From: Ruegeria sp. HKCCD4315
GTDB lineage: Bacteria > Pseudomonadota > Alphaproteobacteria > Rhodobacterales > Rhodobacteraceae
Assembly (NCBI RefSeq): GCF_013112245.1
Contig: NZ_WVRN01000002.1
Location: 682,001-746,000 of the forward strand
Direction of reading: 5' to 3'
Length of the DNA: 64,000 nucleotides
In this document: positions 29,019 through 36,887 of the stretch, piece by piece
How positions within the stretch are numbered: the stretch's first letter is position 1
Layout of the letters: every line of letters begins with the position of its first letter
Made by a program: the position numbers and the translations under genes
Notes under the pieces: model-generated
Databases searched by the model: none
What the model saw: only the letters and a program-made list of their open reading frames with translations
What the model was told of the DNA's origin: nothing

Positions 29019-31436
29019 TTAGCTTCGCAGTCTGCTGCCCATGGGGTCAAACGGCGCCTCTGACAGAACACGCCCTTTGTGCGCCTTGCCAATCACCTGA
29101 ATCACCACCTCATCTCCGGGTTGCGCCACTTCGGGGTTGCGGAAGCCAATGGCCAGTGATTTCCCGACCGAATAGCCATACGCCCCGGATGTGACCCGGC
29201 CAACAGGCGTGCCGTCGGGTGTAAAAATCGGCTCACTGCCGGTGGCATCTGCGTCCTCGGTCACGTCCAGTTCGAAGACCGTCAGAACTTCTCGTGGGGC
29301 GTTGTCCTTTACGGAAAGGTAGGCGTCCTTGTGAAGGAAATCCTTGTCGAGCTTGATCAGACCGGTCAGCCCAACCTCTTGCGGCCAGTATTCCTGGCTG
29401 TATTCCCGACCCCAGGATCCATAGCCCTTTTCGATGCGCAACGACCCCAGCGCACGCCCGCCAACGGGACCGCCACCGCAGTCTTTGGCGGCCTCAAGCA
29501 ATGCGGTGTAAAGCGCGACCTGATCAGCCTCGGCGCAGTGCAGCTCCCAACCCAGATCACCTGAAAAACTGACGCGGATGGCCACACAGTCCACACCTGC
29601 AACGGTGATTTTCTGGGATCGCATGAAACGGAACGCTTCATTGGACAGATCGGCATTGGTCAGACGTGCCAATGCCTCACGCGATTTCGGACCTGCGACG
29701 TTGAACCCGGCAATGCGGTCTGTCGCGACCTCCAGCGTGGTGCCCTCGGGCATCTCGACCATCTGGAAAAAGCGTTGATGATAGCGCTCGGCCATACCCG
29801 ATCCGATCATCATGTATTCGTCTTCGGCCAGCTTGGTAATGGTAAAGTCCCCTGCCACGCCACCGCGAACCGAGATCAGAGGCGTCAGGCAACTGCGCCC
29901 GACTTCGGTTGGCACACGGTTGGCCACTAGACGGTCCAGCCAGTCGTAAGCACCCGGTCCTTTGATCACGTAATTTGCAAAGTTCGAGATGTCGATGACG
30001 CCCACGCTGTCGCGCAGCATCTGCACCTCGCGACCAACCGGATCGAACCAATTTTGGCGGGTAAAACCGGTTGTCTCTTGGGCGCCGGGTTCATCCGCGA
30101 ACCACAGCGGGTGTTCCCAACCGCAGTTCAGACCAAAGACACAGCCCATCTGTTTTTGCATCTCAAAGGCCGGGCGCACACGGGCCGGACGGCCAGCGCT
30201 GCGTTCTTCATTGGGGAAGTGGATCTTGAAACGGTGCGTATAGGCGTCTTCCACCCGCGCTTTGGTGAATTTCTTGTCGGCCCAGTCGCCAAACCGTGCC
30301 AGATCCCAAGCGAACATGTCATATTGCGGCTCGCCCTCGATCATCCACTGCGCTGCCAGCAAGCCCAACCCACCTGATTGCGAAAAGCCCGGGATCAGAC
30401 CGCCACAGAGGAAATAATTCTTCAATTCTGGCACAGGCCCCCACAGCATGTTGGCATCGGGCGACCAGATCATCGGCCCGTTGATCACCCGCTTGACCCC
30501 GGCTGTTGCTGCAACCGGTACGCGTTCGGTCGCGCGGATCACGTTTTCCATGATCCGGTCCAAATCGTCAGGGAACAGATCGTGGGCAAAATCCAACGGT
30601 GTGCCCTCTTCGGCCCAGAACTTCATATCCTTTTCATAGGCACCAATAAGAAGCCCGTTGCCTTCCTGCCGGAAGTAATACTCGCCATCCCGGTCGGCGA
30701 TCGAAGGTAAGCGACGGCCCAGATTGGCGACTTCATCGATGGTTTCGGTCACGAAATACTGATGTTCGGTCGGTTGCAGCGGCAGCGTCAGCCCTGCCAG
30801 AGCCGCCACTTCGCGACCCCAAAGACCAGATGCATTGACCACCCATTGTGTGTGGATATCGCCTTTTGGTGTCCGAACAATCCAGCTGCCGTCCTGTTGC
30901 TGCTCGGTCCCTGTTACGGGGCAGAACCGCTCGATTGTTGCGCCCATGGCACGTGCCCCGGCAGCATAAGCATGGGGCACGCCCGAAGGGTCCACATTGC
31001 CGCCATCGGGTTCGTACATGATGCAACGGATGTCATCGAACTGAGCCAGCGGGTGAAGCTCTTTTGCTTCTTCGCGGCTGACCTCGTGAAAATTCAGGCC
31101 GTAAAAACGCGCTTTGGCCTCTTGCAGGCGCAATTGCTGCTCGCGTTCTTCGGTTTGTGCCAAGTACAGCGAGCCCGGCTGGAACACGCCGCAGCTTTGG
31201 CCGGTTTCCTTCTCCAGCTCTTTATACAGGTTCATCGTATAGTGCTGGATTCGCGTGATGTTGTTGTTGTCGTGCAGCCCGTGAATATTGGCCGCCGCGT
31301 GCCAGGTCGAGCCACTGGTCAGTTCATCACGCTCCAGCAGGATCGAGTCCGTCCAGCCGAGTTTGGCAAGGTGATACAAAATCGACGTACCGGCGAGACC
31401 GCCACCGATGACAACAGCTTGTGCGTGGGTTTTCAT
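29019..31436 (-). CDS. Dimethylglycine/sarcosine-dehydrogenase-like flavoprotein (FAD + GCV_T)
   Basis: The third protein of this architecture, 805 aa. FAD motif GGGLAG (11-16). LTSGSTWHAAAN has the presumed flavin-linking His46. The C-terminal aminomethyltransferase-like half contains VSFSGDLGWELHCAEADQ and GSLRIEKGYGSWGREYSQEYWPQEVGL. It probably oxidises an N-methylated amino acid with C1 transfer to folate. It lies 28 bases after a class V aminotransferase on the same strand and forms a two-gene unit separate from the MttB operon. Which methyl amine it uses is unknown. Confidence 0.9.
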   Translation of the reverse strand: MKTHAQAVVIGGGLAGTSILYHLAKLGWTDSILLERDELTSGSTWHAAANIHGLHDNNNITRIQHYTMNLYKELEKETGQSCGVFQPGSLYLAQTEEREQQLRLQEAKARFYGLNFHEVSREEAKELHPLAQFDDIRCIMYEPDGGNVDPSGVPHAYAAGARAMGATIERFCPVTGTEQQQDGSWIVRTPKGDIHTQWVVNASGLWGREVAALAGLTLPLQPTEHQYFVTETIDEVANLGRRLPSIADRDGEYYFRQEGNGLLIGAYEKDMKFWAEEGTPLDFAHDLFPDDLDRIMENVIRATERVPVAATAGVKRVINGPMIWSPDANMLWGPVPELKNYFLCGGLIPGFSQSGGLGLLAAQWMIEGEPQYDMFAWDLARFGDWADKKFTKARVEDAYTHRFKIHFPNEERSAGRPARVRPAFEMQKQMGCVFGLNCGWEHPLWFADEPGAQETTGFTRQNWFDPVGREVQMLRDSVGVIDISNFANYVIKGPGAYDWLDRLVANRVPTEVGRSCLTPLISVRGGVAGDFTITKLAEDEYMMIGSGMAERYHQRFFQMVEMPEGTTLEVATDRIAGFNVAGPKSREALARLTNADLSNEAFRFMRSQKITVAGVDCVAIRVSFSGDLGWELHCAEADQVALYTALLEAAKDCGGGPVGGRALGSLRIEKGYGSWGREYSQEYWPQEVGLTGLIKLDKDFLHKDAYLSVKDNAPREVLTVFELDVTEDADATGSEPIFTPDGTPVGRVTSGAYGYSVGKSLAIGFRNPEVAQPGDEVVIQVIGKAHKGRVLSEAPFDPMGSRLRS

Positions 31437-31464
31437 GAATCTGTTTCCCTAGATATGACGCGGC

Positions 31465-32715
31465 TCAGGCGGCGATTTCTTTCATAGCGGCAAGGAATTG
31501 AGCGACCTCGCCAGTTGAGTTGTAGTGACACATCGAAACCCGCACGCACGAGTCGTAGCCCAACGGGGTGAGAATATTCCCTGAATAGTGATCTGCTTTG
31601 CGCAGATGGGTACGAATGCCCTGATCGTTCAGTCGTTTCACCACATCGACAGAGGCTACACCCTCAACACGCAGCGAGACCAAGCCTTCGCGCGCCGGGT
31701 TGTCGACCCCACCCAGAATGGTGACTTTCTCCATCTCGGCCAGGCCGCTCAGGTTGCCAGTGCCGTGGATCATCGCATCGGTCAGCGCTTTTTCCTGCGC
31801 GTGGATGGCATCACCCGCCGCCAGGAACTTGCCACGCCGGTCTCGGGCATCGCTGACTTGGCTTCCCAACCACTCGAAATAAGACACAACATCGGACATG
31901 GTGGCATAAGCCCCGGTGTCGCGTGTCCCCATTTCCCAATTTTCCGCAGGGCCATCCAAAAGAGCGTTGTGGTCCAACGCGGTCAATCGGTCGGATATCC
32001 AGGCAACACCATATCCATGACGCGAAAACACTTTGTAGGGTGAGATCACGTATCCATCGACGTCATAGGCAGTCAGGTCGATCCGACCATGCGCCGCGTG
32101 CTGGATGCCATCGACGATAATGAAACAGTCGGGTGCTACGGCGCGGATTACTTTTGATACGGCGGCCACATCCACGCCCATCCCTGTCACCGGCGACGTG
32201 TGCAGGATCGTTGCCACTTTTGTCTCCGGGGTGACGGCTGCTGCATAGGCATCGGCCGTCACAAGCCCCGTCTCGTTATCATGCGGTATCAACACATGTT
32301 CCTGCCCGGCAATGCGTGCCCAACGATCGCACGCCGAACGCGTGGCGGGGTGTTCCAGCGTCGATCCCAGTACGACACCTGAACCTGTGCCCAGACAGGC
32401 GTTCATGATCAACCGAAACAGTAATTCAGTGCCGCTTTCCCCAACAAAGAACTGCCCGCCGGGCGCATTCATGAAATCTCGCATATCGGCTTTTGCGGCA
32501 TTGATGGTATCAACAAGCGCATGTGACCCCGGGTTGTCGCGCCCCTGATTGTCCGGGATCGCCGCGTAACGCACAGAACTGTCCAGAACCGAATTCAGGG
32601 TCAGCGCGCCGCCTGCATTTTCGAAAAAAATGCGCTCACCCTGTTCGGGGCAATGGTCGATCTGGGCAAACTGGTTGCGGATCTGCTCTAGCAGGCTTTC
32701 TGATATCTGGCTCAT
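31465..32715 (-). CDS. Class V aminotransferase / cysteine-desulfurase-like protein
   Basis: PLP enzyme of 416 aa from the ATG at 32715 (MSQISESLLEQIR); a GTG ten codons upstream is possible and no strong Shine-Dalgarno supports either. PLP residues are visible: IVDGIQHAAHG (Asp202 and His) and the Schiff-base Lys228 in SPYKVFSRHG. No active-site Cys loop of true IscS/NifS is obvious, and no iron-sulfur genes are adjacent. A catabolic lyase, transaminase or epimerase is therefore likelier than sulfur transfer. It is co-directional with a DMGDH-like gene downstream. Confidence 0.85.
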   Translation of the reverse strand: MSQISESLLEQIRNQFAQIDHCPEQGERIFFENAGGALTLNSVLDSSVRYAAIPDNQGRDNPGSHALVDTINAAKADMRDFMNAPGGQFFVGESGTELLFRLIMNACLGTGSGVVLGSTLEHPATRSACDRWARIAGQEHVLIPHDNETGLVTADAYAAAVTPETKVATILHTSPVTGMGVDVAAVSKVIRAVAPDCFIIVDGIQHAAHGRIDLTAYDVDGYVISPYKVFSRHGYGVAWISDRLTALDHNALLDGPAENWEMGTRDTGAYATMSDVVSYFEWLGSQVSDARDRRGKFLAAGDAIHAQEKALTDAMIHGTGNLSGLAEMEKVTILGGVDNPAREGLVSLRVEGVASVDVVKRLNDQGIRTHLRKADHYSGNILTPLGYDSCVRVSMCHYNSTGEVAQFLAAMKEIAA

Positions 32716-32880
32716 GACACGCGATGCTTTGTGTTGATGGTGCACGGTATGTCGCGGACCCTATGACGGTTCCACCTGCAGGACATGCAAAAAAAACGGA
32801 TGCAATGCAGTCGAATTTTCTGCACCAAAGGCAAACACCGATTGGCTGGCTGGGGTGCAGTCGGGGTATCGAACGCACAG

Positions 32881-33792
32881 CTAGGAATGGACAGATTGAC
32901 CAATCTGACCCTCCGTTTCAGCCGCGACTTTCAACAACCAGTTTTGAAACAGTCGAACCGCTGGCGTGGCATTCGCCTCGCGCAGATTGGCATAATACGC
33001 CCATGGGCTGTCGAGGTTCAGGGCAAATGGCTCGATCAGAAGCCCCCGTTCGACATAAGGCCGGGCCAGCGATTTCGGCAAAGCCACACATCCCAGGGAT
33101 TTTGCCGCCAATTCCAGCGCCAGGTTCGAACTGTTGCTTCTTGGGCCTTCTTTCTGGTCCAGATCCTTTAGCCCAAATTTTGCCGCCACTTTTTCCCAAT
33201 ACGCCGAGCGACCCAGAATATGGATCAGTTGCGCATCGTGCAATTGCTGTGGGTCAGTCAAAGGTTGATCACCGACGGTATAGCCCGGCGCACAGACCAC
33301 CGTCAGCTTTTCCGCCCACAAACGCGTCAGACTTTCAGATGCATCATCCCTATGGTTAACCGTGATCGAAATGTCCGAAACGTTGGGGTCCACATCCGTC
33401 CAGATGGTCCCGTGGACAGTCACGGAAATACCCGGGTGATTTTCGGAAAATCCCCGAATGACGTCGGGCAGCCAGTTTGCGGCGAGGCTAACAGGACAGG
33501 AGACGACCACAGTTCGGGTATGCGGTCGAAGTACAAGTGACTGAGTGGCTACGTCAATTTCCTGCAACGCATGGCGCACTGAAGGTAGATACGCTTTGCC
33601 CACATCGGTGAGTGACAGAGACCGTGGGTGGCGCACAAATAGCGGTCGTTTGAGAAACTCCTCAAGCGACCGGACGTGATTGCTGACGGCAGATTGCGTG
33701 CAATTCAACTCTTCCGCGGCACTTGTAAAGCTCAGATGGCGGGCAGCAGCCTCGAAGGAGCGCAGAAAAGACAGGTGCGGCAGGTTCATCAT
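32881..33792 (-). CDS. LysR-family regulator, GcvA/AmpR-like
   Basis: A 303-residue LysR protein from the ATG at 33792 (MMNLPHLSFLRSFEAAARHLSFTSAAEELNCTQSAVSNHVRSLE). The open frame continues upstream to 33969 without family similarity, so the shorter start is chosen. It is divergent from the MmgE/PrpD-sarcosine oxidase operon and presumably controls it. The 165-base gap to the class V aminotransferase gene holds nothing I recognise. Confidence 0.9.
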   Translation of the reverse strand: MMNLPHLSFLRSFEAAARHLSFTSAAEELNCTQSAVSNHVRSLEEFLKRPLFVRHPRSLSLTDVGKAYLPSVRHALQEIDVATQSLVLRPHTRTVVVSCPVSLAANWLPDVIRGFSENHPGISVTVHGTIWTDVDPNVSDISITVNHRDDASESLTRLWAEKLTVVCAPGYTVGDQPLTDPQQLHDAQLIHILGRSAYWEKVAAKFGLKDLDQKEGPRSNSSNLALELAAKSLGCVALPKSLARPYVERGLLIEPFALNLDSPWAYYANLREANATPAVRLFQNWLLKVAAETEGQIGQSVHS

Positions 33793-33855
33793 GTGCAGTG
33801 ATCCGGTGCGGTATATATGTCGAGTATGGCGTGACCGGCCCGGCCTCTCGTTCTT

Positions 33856-33880
33856 TTGCGACATAAACACTGTTACGCAA
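33856..33880. promoter_or_regulatory. Candidate LysR operator upstream of sox operon
   Basis: An inverted repeat TTGCG-N15-CGCAA lies in the 175-base divergent gap, about 65 bases from the LysR start and 88 from the MmgE/PrpD start. Size and position suit a LysR recognition site. Confidence 0.4.
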
Positions 33881-33967
33881 GCGACATGGCCACCAGCGGA
33901 CCCACAAAAATTCCGGTGCCATAGCCCAAAGATTGTTTTCGTGCCGCCGGACACAATTAAGCCTACC

Positions 33968-35368
33968 ATGCGAGCTGAGACCGGTATCCAGACTTCAAAC
34001 GCAAGCAGGCAGCCCGTGGCAGACAGATTTCACAAAATAGCATGTTTTACTCTTGAAACGACTGCCGGAGATATCCCGGAGTCGACGCTGAGCGCCGCAG
34101 CCAGAATGACGCTGGACACGCTGGGCATCACAATCGGCTCAGGCCCCATGACAGCAGGGGTGATCGCGCGCGAAAGCGCACTTGCCTTGTACGGCGCCGG
34201 TGACGAAACATTCAGCGCACGTATGATGTTTGATGGGCGTCGGGTCAGCGCCGCTGGGGCGGCTTATGCCGCTGCTACACAAACTGACAACCTGGACGGG
34301 CATGACGGCTACAACCCGACCAAAGGCCATATCGGGGTGGCGGTCGTTCCCGCGCTTGCAGCAGTCGCGGAAACGATAGGGGATATTTCTGGCCCCGAGG
34401 CACTGAGCGCCGTGACCATCGGCTACGAAGTTGCAGGGCGCGCCGGTATTTCACTGCACAACACTGTCAGCGATTACCATACTTCAGGCGCTTGGAACGC
34501 GTTGGGGGTGGTGGCTGTCGCTGCGCGATTGCGCGGAATGAACCAAGACCAGATGCGGCAGGCCATGGGTATCGCCGAGTATCACGGACCCCGCAGCCAG
34601 ATGATGCGCGAAATCGCCAATCCCACAATGCTGCATGACGGCTCGGGCTGGGGTGCGTTGGTCGGGCTCTCGTCGACCCTACTGGCCGAAAAAGGATTTA
34701 CTGGCGCCCCCGCCATCACCGTCGAAGCCGACGAGGTCGCGCCATATTGGCAGGATCTGGGCCAGTTCTGGCAGATGGAGCATCAATACGTGAAGCCTTA
34801 TCCGATCTGCCGCTGGGCGCACGCTGCAATCGACGCCACACGCGCCCTGATGCGGGATCATGACATTACGCACAAGGACATCGCATCAATCCGCGTCAAC
34901 ACGTTCCGCGAAAGTGCTTGTTTGTTTCAGGGAATGCCGGACGACACGTCAAAGGCGCAATACTCCCTGCCGTTTGCGGTCGCCACCATGGCCGCGTATG
35001 GGCGGATAGGGGTCGAACATATAACAGGGTCCGGATTGTCAGACCCTCTTGTTGCGTCGATTGTAGACCGCGTTTCCGTTTTTGAAACCGAACGCCATTC
35101 GGCGCGTTTCCCGAAAAGCCGCATTGCTGATGTTTCCATAACCTTGAAAGACGGCCGCATTCTGGACTCTGGCGACGTTCACGCCCGGGGTGGGCCCGAG
35201 GCGCCGATGAATGACGCGGAAGTGGACGAAAAATTCATGGAGTTTGCGGCCCCCTCGCTGGGAGACACCCGCGCCGCTGCCATCCGCGATGCCGTATGGG
35301 GGCTGTGCCAGCCGGGTTCCAGGTTCTCGGACCTTTCAGCGCTGCTCTATGACGCGCCAAAAGCGTAG
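33968..35368 (+). CDS. MmgE/PrpD family protein
   Basis: A 466-residue protein from the ATG at 33968. MmgE/PrpD members include 2-methylcitrate dehydratase, cis-aconitate decarboxylase and iminodisuccinate epimerase, all acting on polycarboxylates. Recognisable segments are AAATQTDNLDGHDGYNPTKGHIGVAVVPA (family His/Lys pocket), RSQMMREIANPTMLHDGSGWGAL and KPYPICRWAHAAIDA. No methylcitrate-cycle genes are nearby, so a catabolic role tied to the adjoining sarcosine oxidase operon is inferred. It is the first gene after the LysR-controlled promoter; soxB starts 15 bases later. Confidence 0.85.
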   Translation: MRAETGIQTSNASRQPVADRFHKIACFTLETTAGDIPESTLSAAARMTLDTLGITIGSGPMTAGVIARESALALYGAGDETFSARMMFDGRRVSAAGAAYAAATQTDNLDGHDGYNPTKGHIGVAVVPALAAVAETIGDISGPEALSAVTIGYEVAGRAGISLHNTVSDYHTSGAWNALGVVAVAARLRGMNQDQMRQAMGIAEYHGPRSQMMREIANPTMLHDGSGWGALVGLSSTLLAEKGFTGAPAITVEADEVAPYWQDLGQFWQMEHQYVKPYPICRWAHAAIDATRALMRDHDITHKDIASIRVNTFRESACLFQGMPDDTSKAQYSLPFAVATMAAYGRIGVEHITGSGLSDPLVASIVDRVSVFETERHSARFPKSRIADVSITLKDGRILDSGDVHARGGPEAPMNDAEVDEKFMEFAAPSLGDTRAAAIRDAVWGLCQPGSRFSDLSALLYDAPKA

Positions 35369-35383
35369 GTGGGGCTTACTGGA

Positions 35384-36625
35384 ATGCCATTTACGCTCCT
35401 GAAATACGGGTTGTCTTCGACCTATCCCGTGACCGGTGACATCCCGGCGACGCCCGATCTAAAGCCCAACTATGACGTGGTGATCGTGGGCGGCGGGGGC
35501 CACGGTTTGGCCTGCGCACACTACCTGTCCAAGTATCACGGCATCTCAAACGTCGCCGTTCTAGAAAAAGGCTATCTGGCCGGTGGCAATACCGCCCGGA
35601 ACACCACAACAATCCGCTCGAACTATATCACCAAAGAGGGCATCGCATTCTACAAGGAAGGCGTTCAGCTTTATGAGGAGATGAGCGAAGAGCTAGACTT
35701 CAACGTGATGTTCAGCCAGCGCGGTCAGCTGACTTTGGCCCATACCGAGGCCACCTTGCGCAGTTTCCACCTGCGCGCCGAGATGGGCAAGCACGCGGGC
35801 ACCAATATTGAAGTGGTGGATGCGCAAACCGTAAAAGAACTCAGCCCGCATCTGAACATGGACCAAGGCGGCCCGCTTGAGATCATGGGCGGGCTATGGC
35901 ACGCCGATGGCGGCACAGCTCGGCATGACGCGGTGGCATGGGGCTATGCGGCGCAGGCCAGCCGTCGGGGCGTAGAAATCCACCAGCGCACCGAGGTCGA
36001 AGGCTTTGACATCAACGGCGGCAAGATCACCACGGTCCGCACCAACCGGGGCAACATCTCTGCCGGTCAGGTGATGATTGCCGTGGGCGGTATGAATTAC
36101 GATATGGCCCTGAAGGCAGGCGTTGAGCTGCCGATCCGCTGCTTTCCCTTGCAGGCCATGGTGACACAGCCGCTGAAACCCTGGCTGCACACGCTGGTCA
36201 GCTCGGTCAGCCTGCACACCTATCTGGTGCAATCTTCTCGCGGAGAGATCGTGATCGGCGGCGGCTCGGACCCGTATCAGCTGTATTCCACTCGCTCGAC
36301 GCTGGATATGAAAGAGCATCTGGCCGAAGGCGCAGTGCATCTGTTCCCCTTCCTGCAAGGTGTGCGTCTGCTGCGGCAATGGGCCGGGATCACCGATATG
36401 ACGCCCGATTATTCGCCCATCATGGGGGCCAGCCCGCTGTCGAACCTGTGGCTGGATTGCGGCTGGGGCACGTGGGGGTTCAAGGCGACGCCCGTAGCCG
36501 GGAAGTACATGGCCCAGACCATCGCCAACCAAAAGGTCGCGCCGATCCTCGAACCCTTCACCATGGAACGCTTCGCAACGTTCGCTCTGCTCAATGAAAT
36601 GGGCGCAACCGCCGCGAGCCACTGA
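35384..36625 (+). CDS. soxB: Sarcosine oxidase beta subunit family protein
   Basis: A 413-residue FAD subunit of heterotetrameric sarcosine oxidase. FAD motif IVGGGGHGLACAHYLSKYHG, then LAGGNTARNTTTIRSNY. His181 in GGTARHDAVAWGY aligns with the His that carries the covalent FMN in characterised enzymes. The ATG at 35384 is preferred to a GTG at 35369. Beta oxidises sarcosine or a related secondary amine. The gene order soxB-D-A-G is the standard one. The operon position after an MmgE/PrpD gene is unusual. Confidence 0.95.
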   Translation: MPFTLLKYGLSSTYPVTGDIPATPDLKPNYDVVIVGGGGHGLACAHYLSKYHGISNVAVLEKGYLAGGNTARNTTTIRSNYITKEGIAFYKEGVQLYEEMSEELDFNVMFSQRGQLTLAHTEATLRSFHLRAEMGKHAGTNIEVVDAQTVKELSPHLNMDQGGPLEIMGGLWHADGGTARHDAVAWGYAAQASRRGVEIHQRTEVEGFDINGGKITTVRTNRGNISAGQVMIAVGGMNYDMALKAGVELPIRCFPLQAMVTQPLKPWLHTLVSSVSLHTYLVQSSRGEIVIGGGSDPYQLYSTRSTLDMKEHLAEGAVHLFPFLQGVRLLRQWAGITDMTPDYSPIMGASPLSNLWLDCGWGTWGFKATPVAGKYMAQTIANQKVAPILEPFTMERFATFALLNEMGATAASH

Positions 36626-36626
36626 C

Positions 36627-36887
36627 ATGAAGATCCTGACCTGCCCGATGAACGGCCCCCGCAATATCAACGAATTCCAGTGCTTTGGCCCCGTGAAAGC
36701 CGACCCCGATCCTGCCACAACCTCGGATCAGGATTGGGCGCGGCATTTGTTCCGTGCTGACAATACGACCGGAGTGATCACCGAGTGGTGGCGACACGTG
36801 CCGTCGAACTATTTCTTTCTGGCCGAGCGCAACGCGACGACCAACGAGGTGATGCGTACCTTCGACGCATCGGAGATCGCTCAATGA
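36627..36887 (+). CDS. soxD: Sarcosine oxidase delta subunit family protein, zinc ligands altered
   Basis: An 86-residue delta subunit starting one base after soxB. The fold signature CPMNGPRNINEFQCFG and EWWRHVPSNYFF align with the characterised delta subunit, where zinc is held by CPxCGPR, a His and a further Cys. Here Cys6 and His57 remain, but Asn9 and Asn61 replace the other two Cys. The zinc site is therefore probably lost. The reading frame is otherwise intact and overlaps soxA by 4 bases, so it is unlikely to be a decaying gene. Confidence 0.9.
   Translation: MKILTCPMNGPRNINEFQCFGPVKADPDPATTSDQDWARHLFRADNTTGVITEWWRHVPSNYFFLAERNATTNEVMRTFDASEIAQ

Noticed and set aside
31465..32715. 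Iron-sulfur cluster cysteine desulfurase (IscS/SufS)
   Set aside because: No isc or suf genes are nearby and the active-site Cys loop is not evident, so only the class V PLP fold is claimed.
33680..33967. N-terminal extension of the MmgE/PrpD gene overlapping the LysR gene
   Set aside because: The extension has no family similarity, crosses the divergent LysR coding sequence, and a good ATG at 33968 starts the conserved protein.
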